From positions 1,390,501-1,454,500 of the forward strand of contig CP078104.1 in NCBI GenBank assembly GCA_019203745.1: a DNA stretch of 64,000 nt. Reading direction: 5' to 3'. Within the stretch, counting starts at the first letter, position 1. Every line of letters begins with the position of its first letter. A model generated the notes under the pieces. The model did no database searches. It had not been told where the DNA came from and saw only the letters and a program-made list of their open reading frames with translations. A program made the position numbers and the translations under genes. This document shows, piece by piece, positions 56,822 to 64,000 of the stretch. The DNA comes from Chryseobacterium sp. E1. GTDB lineage: Bacteria > Bacteroidota > Bacteroidia > Flavobacteriales > Weeksellaceae.

Positions 56822-57869
56822 TTATTTTTTTCTGGTAACAATGTCCCAGTTTTCATTTTGTTTTGGGTTGTTTTCTTTGGTGATGACCAGCCTGAAATTA
56901 ATTTCGCCTTTCTTTTTATCGGTAAAAATATTGAATGAAAGGTTTCCGACATCCGTATAGCTGCCGGACGGCTGATGAGTAAGATAATGGTTCTGAACAA
57001 CGGCAATCTCTTTCTGAAGTGTCGTATTTTTCAGAAGAAAATCAAGAAACTGTTTTCTTTTTTTTTTCTCCTATGGATTTTATACCGGTATCTGCTGTTT
57101 TGTAATTTCCTTCGAAAACGATATTCATATTATCACATCCTGAAAGTTCTGCGGAAGCTTCGAAACCAGCGGAATGATATTTTTCATTTACGGTTTCGGT
57201 ATAGTTGTGCCTGTCAATACTTCTGTAATGCTCTGAAGCAGAATTGAAAATCTTTTTATTTTTCCACTTTCCAAGCTCACATCCGGTAAGGTAAGATTCT
57301 TCATATACATTCCCGTCTTTATAGACAAAAGACAGCTGTGCAGACTGAAGACTGTCTTCCGGCACGCTGTATACACGGTAATTCTGAACTGCTGAAGCTT
57401 TCAGTTTTCCGCCTTCATAAGAAATTCCATCCAAAATATTATACGAAAAGGGGGCATACATGAGTATTTCATGCTTTTCACTGATTGTACTGTTTTTGCC
57501 CATGATGATATACATAACTTCAGAATTGGTATTGGCGTTCCCACCGAGCATTCCTTCCGAATCACGTTCTACAATATAATCTGTGATCCCGTCATTATTG
57601 AAATCATCAGAAGCTATTTTCTGAAAGCTCACGGTATAGGAATCTCCGTCATTGGAGAAAGAAACACTGTAGTCTTTGTAGTCCGACCGGGCTCCTTTTT
57701 CCGTTTCAGCTTCTTCGTCCACCAGTATTTTAAGAATATCGGTATCATGCTGTGAAACGGCTACCGGTGTTTTTACCACGGTTACAGAATCTTTTTTTTC
57801 AGGATTTTTCCGGGTCTCTTTTTCTTTGCATGAAAACAGGAACAGTGCAGAAAGTACAATATATTTCAT
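56822..57869 (-). CDS. Uncharacterised lipoprotein (one frameshift)
   Basis: About 349 residues from MKYIVLSALFLFSCKEKETR; the lipobox LFSC marks lipidation at C14. The mature part has SDDFNNDGITDYIVERDSEG, like calcium-binding repeats of integrin or VCBS type, and a beta-rich remainder. After a break in the A run near 57065 it continues to NNPKQNENWDIVTRKK. Similar 'FNNDGxxDY' lipoproteins are common in Chryseobacterium. It sits upstream of tatD; function unknown. Confidence 0.68.
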
Positions 57870-57949
57870 ATGATGTGGTTGGTTGGTGATGGTATATTTA
57901 TTCAGTTTTTAAAATTAAAAAAATAAACCATTATTTTTCGCTGTAAAAG

Positions 57950-58018
57950 GGAAACAGGCAGGATTCGAACCTGCAACTCACCTTAGCAGGGTGTGCTTTT
58001 CCGTTAAACTACTGTTTC
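57950..58018 (-). tRNA. tRNA-like with Ser anticodon (GCU) and no long variable arm
   Basis: Acceptor GAAACAG/CTGTTTC, D arm GTTT..AAGC, anticodon stem CACC/GGTG with loop CTGCTAA, T arm GCAGG-TTCGAAT-CCTGC, variable region of about four bases, discriminator C. Normal bacterial Ser tRNAs are class II with discriminator G. It begins 15 bases after the Sir2 stop codon. Confidence 0.6.
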
Positions 58019-58033
58019 CGTTTGTCATCAATA

Positions 58034-58859
58034 TTAAGCTTTCATTATTTCCTCTATTATATTTTTCAGCTGTGGCAATGCCTTAGAGCTGCTTTCCTGT
58101 ACAGAGGTCTGTGTTTTCATTCCTCTCATGATATGGTGAAAATAAGTATTATCTTCAAGATTGATCATAACGATATGTTTTGCCCGGATTTTTACCGTTT
58201 CTACAATATTGACGGGCAACGTTGTGGAACCTGAAGTCCCTACCACGAACAGGATATCGGTATGCTCTGCAATGTCATAGGCGGTATCAAAATAATAGTA
58301 TTTCTCATTATAAGATTCGTCAAACCATAAGGTATGAGGTCTGAGCCAATTCCCGCATTTTTGCATTTTAATCCGTCTGTATCTTCAGCACTAAGATCTT
58401 CCGTATATTCTTTTTGTTTTACATTTTCCGGAAAATCAATGGGTTCGCTGCATTCTTTTGAACAGCGTACTTTCTGTTTGTTTCCATGAATTTCATAAAC
58501 GTTTTGGGTTCCTGCTCTTTGGTGGAGACCATCTACGTTTTGGGTAATCAGCTTAAAGCGGCTTCCTAAAAGCGTTTCTATCTCTGTAAGAGCATAGTGG
58601 CCTTCATTGGGTTGTGCTTCAGCGATCAGTTTTTTCCAGAAAAGATTATACTGCCATACTTCTTCGGGCTCCTGGCTGAAATACCTGAAAGTTCGAATTC
58701 CTCCGGACGATGATATTTCGTTCCTTTGATCCAGATCCCGTCTATGGAGCGGTAAGTTGGCAGACCGCTTTCTGCTGAGATTCCGGCTCCGGTGAGGAAT
58801 GTGATATAGCCTTGCTTTTCTTTGATTATTGTATTTAAAATTGATTGTAATTCTTCCAT
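58034..58859 (-). CDS. Sir2 family NAD-dependent protein deacylase (two frameshifts)
   Basis: About 275 residues. FLTGAGISAESGLPTYR (NAD motif), ITQNVDGLHQRAGTQNVYEI followed by HG (catalytic His), zinc cysteines in VRCSKEC and KCKCGNWLRPHTLWFDE, VVGTSGSTTLPVNIVE and MINLEDN. Breaks near 58680 and 58385. It uses NAD to remove acyl groups from lysine or to transfer ADP-ribose; in conflict systems Sir2 domains can also hydrolyse NAD. It sits between two tRNA-like elements. Confidence 0.85.
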
Positions 58860-58880
58860 GGTTTATTTTTTTTTAAAAAC

Positions 58881-58950
58881 AGAAACAGGCCGGTGCTGAA
58901 CCTGCAATTCTCCTCTGAGTGGAGCGTTTTTCCAGTTAAACTACTGTTTC
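58881..58950 (-). tRNA. Degenerate tRNA-like (anticodon position UCA)
   Basis: Acceptor GAAACAG/CTGTTTC, D region AGTTTAACTGGAAAAAC, anticodon stem CTCC/GGAG with loop ACTCAGA (C at position 33, UCA at 34-36), T arm GCAGG-TTCAGCA-CCGGC with one mismatch. UCA would pair with the UGA stop codon, but C33 makes decoding unlikely. It lies nine bases after one gene and 21 before Sir2. Confidence 0.5.
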
Positions 58951-58959
58951 TGCAATAAT

Positions 58960-59385
58960 TTATGATTCTGCTTCCAGAAGACTGAAATATTCATCAGCTG
59001 TTAAAGGCCTTACAGGTCCTTTCGGTACTACTTCTTTTTCCATTTCACAGATGAGCAGATCTCCCTGTCTTTTCAGGCACTTTATATGAGGAATAATATT
59101 CTCATGAATCCTGAATGTGGAAGCAATGGCTGTCAACGCCTTGTCTTTATACCGGGATTCTATCCACAGCCAATGTTCTTCTGCGGTAGACGGACACCAG
59201 CATTTCACTGCATAAGAATACAGTTCCCTCATCCGGAAAGAGTGTCTGAATTTTGTATTTTCCACTTCATATACTTCATAATAATTGGTTCTTTGTACCG
59301 CTATTTTATTTCCGTTATTATCATATTGAAAATAATTTACAAGAATTCTTTCCTGGTTGATCTTCTTTGCTTCAAGCTTTTTCAT
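58960..59385 (-). CDS. Uncharacterised basic protein
   Basis: An intact 141-residue protein. NNGNKIAVQRTNYYEVYEVE, FRHSFRMRELYSYAVKCWCP, STAEEHWLWIESRYKDKALT and IASTFRIHENIIPHIKCLKR carry aromatic and basic residues that could bind RNA. Homology is unknown. Its ATG overlaps the stop of the upstream solenoid gene (TGATG), so translation is coupled. Confidence 0.55.
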   Translation of the reverse strand: MKKLEAKKINQERILVNYFQYDNNGNKIAVQRTNYYEVYEVENTKFRHSFRMRELYSYAVKCWCPSTAEEHWLWIESRYKDKALTAIASTFRIHENIIPHIKCLKRQGDLLICEMEKEVVPKGPVRPLTADEYFSLLEAES

Positions 59386-60872
59386 CAGGGTTCCAACACA
59401 AAATAACTGAAACAGAACAGTCTGAAATCCGTATCATAATGGGTAAAGAATTCTTCATAGGTAATGGATTCTACATTATCCCAGATTTTTTCTATGTTAT
59501 TTAAAACCTTTACAAAATTAGGTGAGTCATAATTCCTCCATTCTCTCTCATATTCACGGGTAATAAAGTTCTGAAAGCTTTTATGTCTCAGCTTTAAAAT
59601 GGACACCAGCTTTTCCAATGGGTGGCCAAAGTGTTGATATAGCTGATTCGACAGAATTCGTGAAATATAGCATTTGTCTTTTGTAATATACATGTTATCC
59701 TTCACTTTAAAATAGATCCGGTCAGCCAGATTCTCAAAGCCATCATTTTTATTATAGAGATAATGTCCTATCCTTTTTAACGAAGGCAGCTTTGAGCTTT
59801 TCTGTTGGTCCTTCATCATATAGCCGATATATTCCAGAGATTGGTAATTAAAGCCCATATTAATGTCAACAAAACCGCTTATTTTCTTCAGATGATCAAA
59901 TTCACAATATCTGCTCATCATTAAGTTTCCTACTTCCAGAATATTTTTAGCCAGAATCTGATGAGTAAAGAAACTCCCTGTTACAATCTGTAATTCCGTA
60001 AGATAACAGGTTTCAAAACCATGATTCTGGAGATATCCGTTTACGACTCTCAAAACCGGAAACTCCGCTCCTGCATGCTGCCTGATAAGAACACTTCCTG
60101 ATTTTTCCAATAGGGGAAATTTAACAAAAGAATTATTCTTGATCTCAATATTGCCCGTGATTTCTTTCAATTCAGGAAAACATATTTTGGTTTTATCTAC
60201 GATCAGATTCCCGGTCATTTTTTTCAGAACCGGAAAATCATGTTCGAAATCCGGATATTTCTTCTTCCGGGGCTCTATTTTAAGCCGGCCCTTAATACAT
60301 TCAAGATTAGGGAAAGAAATATTTTCACCATAAAGGCTGATTCTTCCCTGTATTTTCTGATGCTGAAAAATAATATCATCTGCGAAAACATCTACATTAA
60401 AAAACGTCTTTAGGCAGAAAATCTACCTGATACTGATGATTGACAGCAATTGTTCTTCTTATAGCAGAGAGTTTTTTATTTCCGATATACACGTTTGCGT
60501 TTTTGAGCTCAATGCTTCCGTCAATTTTTATTACGTTTTTAAATCCAAAATTGATAATGCATTTAAAGTCGCCTTTCACTTTTTCCAGCTTATCCAGCAT
60601 TGCGGGGCCATGCATGGCAAAACTTCCGCCTACTGTTTTAAGCTGGGGAAGTTCGCAGTTTCCTGCGTCTATTGAAAGGTTTCCGTTAATGCTCACTAAG
60701 TCCGGAAAACGGCATCCTTCACCACGCAATAGCAGATTACCTTCTATTTCCGTGAAAGCAAAAGTCATGTTTTTGGCATAGATCTCTATAGACGAATATT
60801 CACCCGGAAGTATTTTCTGCACATCTTCTGCAGAGAATATTTTATATCTTTTATGGTATCAGTCGTATGCAT
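59385..60872 (-). CDS. Beta-solenoid (leucine-rich-repeat-like) protein (about two frameshifts)
   Basis: About 496 residues. It is built of short repeats with the rhythm 'GxLxIxxxxxxFPxLxxIxG' (FPDLVSINGNLSIDAGNCEL, PQLKTVGGSFAMHG, FPELKEITGNIEIKNN, FPLLEKSGSVLIRQHAG), as in receptor L domains or BspA-like solenoids. The last 120 residues are helical. No signal peptide, so it is cytoplasmic. Breaks near 60840 and 60390. It is probably a recognition scaffold. The start at 60872 overlaps the preceding gene by 14 bases. Confidence 0.65.
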
Positions 60873-61298
60873 TTTCGTTAATTTGGGTTATCGGGTTGTA
60901 TTCCTGCTGAATATATTTCACAAAATACGGGCTCTCTATGCGTAGTATTCTATGTTCGTTATGGGTAATGAATGCATCATCTTTTATAAAAAACGTTTCA
61001 GTACTGTCATTACGATCAATTACTTTATAATCTGATACTTTCATCATATGCTGATTGCTCGTTTTTTCAAGACAATATTCTTTGTAATCCTTTACGTGTG
61101 CTTCAAAATCTTTGATTTCTTTTCTCTTCTCCGCAGACTTTCTTTTGACCGTTATGATTTCAGGCCGGGTTTCGGAAACGTTTACTTCCTGTACGTTTTC
61201 CTTTGTTTTCACTGGCTTCTGAACTGATCCACGTTTGACCGGGACAGGAATCTGAACTTCATCGATGATTTTAAAATAAACTAATAATTTTTAAACAT
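60859..61298 (-). CDS. Uncharacterised basic protein (one frameshift near the start)
   Basis: About 146 residues. The corrected N terminus is FKIIDEVQIPVPVKRGSVQK, followed by TVKRKSAEKRKEIKDFEAHV, KVSDYKVIDRNDSTETFFIK and FVKYIQQEYNPITQINENAY. It is Lys-rich in its first half. The start is probably the ATG at 61298, directly behind the Val tRNA-like element (61319). No family is recognised. Confidence 0.5.
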
Positions 61299-61318
61299 GG
61301 CATTATTTTTTTAAAAGT

Positions 61319-61389
61319 AAAAGAAAACCGGGGTCGAACCGGTAATGCACTCAGTAAGAATAAGTTTTTCCATATTAAACTATTTCTTT
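61319..61389 (-). tRNA. tRNA-like with Val anticodon (UAC), copy 1
   Basis: Acceptor AAAGAAA/TTTCTTT, D region AGTTTAATATGGAAAAAC, anticodon region TTATT-CTTACTG-AGTGC with weak pairing, T arm ACCGG-TTCGACC-CCGGT, discriminator T. Confidence 0.55.
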
Positions 61390-61403
61390 TACTCTATAAG
61401 TTG

Positions 61404-61473
61404 GGAGATAAGCGGGATTCGAACCCGCATCGCTTCCGGGTAAGGAAATGTTTTTCCGTTAAACTATTATCTC
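61404..61473 (-). tRNA. tRNA-like with Val anticodon (UAC), copy 2
   Basis: Acceptor GAGATAA/TTATCTC, D region AGTTTAACGGAAAAAC, anticodon region TTTC-CTTACCC-GGAA, T arm GCGGG-TTCGAAT-CCCGC, discriminator C. Confidence 0.6.
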
Positions 61474-61481
61474 CGTAATCG

Positions 61482-61555
61482 GGAGTACAGCAGGCCCCGA
61501 ACCTGCGACCTCTGCCGTGCAATGGCAGTATTCTTCACTACTGAACTATGTACTC
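61482..61555 (-). tRNA. tRNA-Ala-like (anticodon UGC)
   Basis: Acceptor GAGTACA/TGTACTC, anticodon arm CTGCC-ATTGCAC-GGCAG (UGC), T arm GCAGG-TTCGGGG-CCTGC. It lacks the G3-U70 pair that identifies tRNA-Ala (here G3-C70), so charging with alanine is doubtful. Discriminator C, not A. Confidence 0.62.
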
Positions 61556-61558
61556 CTG

Positions 61559-61628
61559 TGAAACGTACGGGACTTGCACCCGTAACCTCCACCCTCAGGG
61601 GCAGTGTTCTTCATTAAACTATCGCTTC
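61559..61628 (-). tRNA. Degenerate tRNA-like (anticodon unclear)
   Basis: Acceptor GAAGCGA/ACGTTTC with mismatches, D region AGTTTAATGAAGAAC, a C/G-rich middle hairpin CCC-CTGA-GGG, T arm ACGGG-TGCAAGT-CCCGT with an aberrant T loop. It lies 21 bases after the stop codon of the zinc-ribbon/SDR gene. Confidence 0.45.
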
Positions 61629-61649
61629 TTTATATGGCTGTCATCCTGT

Positions 61650-63013
61650 TTACCAGGTATGGACTTTATAATTTTTCAATAAAACTCCGCTGAAACATTT
61701 TCCGTTAATACCTTCTATAACCGGATGTAAAATTCTCGCTGCTCCGTCTACAGAATCCAATGGCGGGATATATCCCTGCTCAAACTGTTTTTTTCTGAGA
61801 CTTTCCTTAGCTCCTGTAGAAATCCATCCCACATCAACGGCTGTCATATAGATCTGATCGTTTTCAAATTCTCTGGCGGAGGTCAGCGTCATCATATTGA
61901 GTGCTGCCTTCGTCATATTGGTATGCGGGTGATATACCGTTTTATTTTCATAGCTGAAGATTCCTTCTGAAGAGGTTACATTGATGATGAACTTTTCTTT
62001 ATGGGATGAATTCTTCATCAGAGGCTTCAGTTCTTTGATCAGAAAATAGGGCGCTATATGATTGATGAGGTTTACTTCTACCAGTTCATACATAGAAACT
62101 TCTTCCAGTGTTGAATTCCAGCTCGTTTTCTCCCGGTCATCCACGGGTTGCCCGAAACGGGTAAGCGCCACCTGGGTCATTTCATTCTGTGCATATTCCA
62201 GTTTTGTCATTTCATGAGAAATTTCTGTACAATTCGGAACCAGGTTGTGAAGATCTTTAAAATCCATCAGTTTTCTTTTTCACGTCGTACAACCGGAAGA
62301 TAATATTCATCGGGATACTTAATCGTCTGAGCAGCATTATTGATCAGGATATCCAGCGTATCAAAATTGAATTTATAAAAGTCTGTAAACTCCTGAATCG
62401 CCTTAAGGTTTCTCAGATCCAACCCATAAATCCAGAGTCTGTCTTTCCAGTTTTCATAATCTGTTTCCTGCTGCATAAGTTCCATGGCCAAAGCCGGGAA
62501 ACGGGTTGTCAACACCAGATTGGCTCCACTTCTCAACACCTTCAATGCTGTGGCAAAACCTACTTTTACTCTTCCGCCGGTAAGGATTACATTCCGCCCT
62601 GTGAGGTCAGCCGTTTCAAACCGTTTTTCATAGTTTTCTCCTGCACACTGAGGACACAATCTTGAATAGAAAGAGTGGGCATACTGATAGCTTTGATTGC
62701 AGCAGTAACAGTTTTTAGGAATTTGAAGTTGGGTAAGTTTTACCTCATCTTTTTCATCATCATAAAAATCGGAAATACCGGCCAATGCTTTCTGCATCAG
62801 TACAGAGCCTGCATTCACAGCAAGATCATGAGATTTCATTTCTGAGTACATTTCATGACGGTTCTGCTTTTTGGCATTCTTATGAATTTTGGTAATCAGT
62901 CCTGAAAACGTTTTATTATCAGGGTTCCGGAAAGGCTGATCTTTCAATGCATGAAGAACCTTGAGACATGCTTCCCATTCTTCGGCTGAAAATATTTGTT
63001 CTGAAAAATCCAT
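61650..63013 (-). CDS. Zinc-ribbon/SDR fusion protein, copy 2 (one frameshift)
   Basis: About 454 residues from MDFSEQIFSAEEWEACLKVL. Zinc ribbon: C102, C104, C105 and C120, C123 (NCYCCNQSYQ, RLCPQC). SDR domain: TGGRVKVG (145-152), LDILINNAAQTIKYP, FIINVTSSEGIFSY and HPHTNMTKAALNMM, in which the catalytic Tyr is Thr, as in copy 1. The break near 62270 is an A run. Start 63013 is chosen over the upstream ATG because copy 1 begins at the same place. It heads the tRNA-punctuated operon together with the 63188 gene. Confidence 0.75.
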
Positions 63014-63050
63014 AGTTTCCGTTTTTATACCTGCAAAACTACGGGAGTAG

Positions 63051-63069
63051 TGCGCAATGTTTTTACGCA
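63051..63069. promoter_or_regulatory. Shared upstream motif, copy 2
   Basis: TGCGCAATGTTTTTACGCA, 38 bases upstream of the zinc-ribbon/SDR start and 16 of 19 bases identical to 24248-24266. A TAGTTTTG -7 element on the minus strand lies between it and the start codon. Confidence 0.45.
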
Positions 63070-63187
63070 TTAAAAAATATTCCTTAAAGGTTAAAAATAA
63101 AGCTATAAGCGTTCTTATTTAAACACTTCAGTGCACTTCAGAAATCGAAAATAATATGGGGAATAAGTTCACATAAGGAAATTAAGG

Positions 63188-63844
63188 CTAAGCACTTTCG
63201 TTGATGAACTTTTCGAGGAAGCCTATCAGCTTTGTACCGCCGTGGCCCCAGCGGATTCCATGGCCTTCTTTTTCTCTTACCTCAAACACGAGTTCATGTT
63301 TGTAATGGAAAAATACATTCCACCAGGTAGCCTGATCAAGGATGTGATGAATCTTTGCCATCACTTTCTGCTGTTTCTGCTGATTATTTCCTTTAATTTC
63401 GCCCCAGAAACCGTCATCCATTCTTCCGATGTGTTTTTCCCACGCTCTCTGGGCAATGGTAATCTCAGAATTGAAGGGTTCTTCACAGGCTTTGATCAAT
63501 ACGCTCTTCAAAGGGGGAACAGCATTTTCATCCCGGATACTTGCTGAGGTAAGTCTTTGCCCAAGAACATTCAGCCAGTCTTCAAACGGAATTGCTTCCA
63601 GCATTGCGGCTTTTTCCTGATCAGAATTACTGTTTTCCAATACCGTAATGAATTTTTCAAAGCTCGTCCGTCTGTCAATTTTTATTTCTTCATTGAAATA
63701 CGGCAGGTGCCATTCTAAAGTACGGTCTTTAAAGTGTTGTATATTGTATTCCAGCTTTTTCACATGCTCTTCCGCCAGAACTGCCTGATATTTTTCTTTC
63801 CATACCTCAGAGATCAGTGGAATATATTTTTCGATCTGATTCAT
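63188..63844 (-). CDS. Uncharacterised helical protein
   Basis: An intact 218-residue protein. EKYIPLISEVWKEKYQAVLA, TFEKF-like RRTSFEKFITVLENSNSDQE, LNVLGQRLTSASIRDENAVP, WEKHIGRMDDGFWGEIKGNN and HELVFEVREKEGHGIRWGHG. No motif is recognised. Two bases separate its start from the stop codon of the preceding partial gene, so it is cotranscribed. Confidence 0.5.
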   Translation of the reverse strand: MNQIEKYIPLISEVWKEKYQAVLAEEHVKKLEYNIQHFKDRTLEWHLPYFNEEIKIDRRTSFEKFITVLENSNSDQEKAAMLEAIPFEDWLNVLGQRLTSASIRDENAVPPLKSVLIKACEEPFNSEITIAQRAWEKHIGRMDDGFWGEIKGNNQQKQQKVMAKIHHILDQATWWNVFFHYKHELVFEVREKEGHGIRWGHGGTKLIGFLEKFINESA

Positions 63845-63846
63845 TT

Positions 63847-64000
63847 TTACGCCATTTTAATGAGGTTAACGGAAAGGTTTTCTTCTCTGATCAGGTATCC
63901 GATGAGATTAAGCCATTCTTTGCAATGATCCAGAATCCATGCATCGGAAGAAATGATGATCTCTGAGCTTTCTGCGAGGTATTTATCCGGATTATATTGT
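63847..64000 (-). CDS. 3' end of an uncharacterised gene (runs off the right edge)
   Basis: The last 50 residues are visible: IIISSDAWILDHCKEWLNLI and GYLIREENLSVNLIKMA before the stop at 63847. The frame is open to the window edge. Not recognised. Confidence 0.5.
   Translation of the reverse strand, partial: QYNPDKYLAESSEIIISSDAWILDHCKEWLNLIGYLIREENLSVNLIKMA

Overview
ORGANISM. The window is a low-GC Bacteroidota chromosome segment, most like Chryseobacterium or a near relative (Weeksellaceae). Evidence: promoters of the flavobacterial TAnnTTTG type, strong similarity of the GpsA, FKBP, TerC, TerD and TelA products to that group, and dispersed intergenic hairpins such as GGGCTAAAGCCC. More than thirty genes need a one-base correction, nearly always at an A, T, G or C run, to read through. 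This looks like uncorrected long-read consensus error, so I annotate such genes as single intact genes and name the break; I do not call them pseudogenes. LAYOUT. 1-8.4 kb: ordinary genes (gpsA, an M23 peptidase, an MBL-fold/MoaF-like hydrolase, an Rrf2 regulator with its own operators and a target NAD(P)-binding gene, a lipoprotein, FKBP, a catalase-like protein, DUF1348, TetR). 8.7-14.8 kb: a minus-strand ter stress operon (HAD, phosphoribosyltransferase, TerD, TelA, an unknown protein, TerD, TerC). 15-20.6 kb: a small peptide gene, a stand-alone EF-G paralogue, a SulP/STAS transporter and two helix-turn-helix proteins. 20.8-34.3 kb: poorly known proteins, among them a SWIM zinc-finger protein next to two very large helical-repeat paralogues (DUF6493-like). 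34.4-41.7 kb: an RNA-processing and RNA-repair-like module, with two ERI/KapD-type 3'-5' exonucleases, a metallophosphoesterase, a tRNase Z-like MBL protein, a T4 Rnl2-type RNA ligase, a DinB-like protein, a cREC (cyclic-phosphate processing receiver) protein, two ATP-grasp proteins and a YkuK-type RNase H-like protein. 41.8-43.8 kb: an array of tRNA and tRNA-like genes lying upstream of, and in the same direction as, that module. 44.3-46 kb: a small peptide gene, a plus-strand tRNA-like element and a zinc-ribbon/SDR protein. 46-54.2 kb: a tightly overlapping operon matching the MoxR-vWA-beta-propeller ternary systems. 54.5-57.9 kb: VOC protein, DeoD, TatD and a lipoprotein. 57.9-64 kb: a second set of tRNA-like elements sitting between the cistrons of an operon (Sir2, unknown genes, a beta-solenoid protein and a second zinc-ribbon/SDR paralogue). 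HOW IT MAY WORK TOGETHER. About 22 tRNA-like genes carry varied anticodons on unusual bodies: missing arms, a short acceptor stem, Leu and Ser anticodons on class I bodies, an insertion, odd discriminators. They are interleaved with enzymes expected to trim, heal and ligate tRNA, and they neighbour a MoxR/vWA chaperone system. My inference is a tRNA decoy, sensor or repair locus that responds to RNA damage. The MoxR-vWA-propeller part and the cREC/Rnl2 repair parts have been described by comparative genomics; the combination with a divergent tRNA array and tRNA-punctuated operons is, to my knowledge, not described. No rRNA, CRISPR array, insertion sequence or prophage was recognised.
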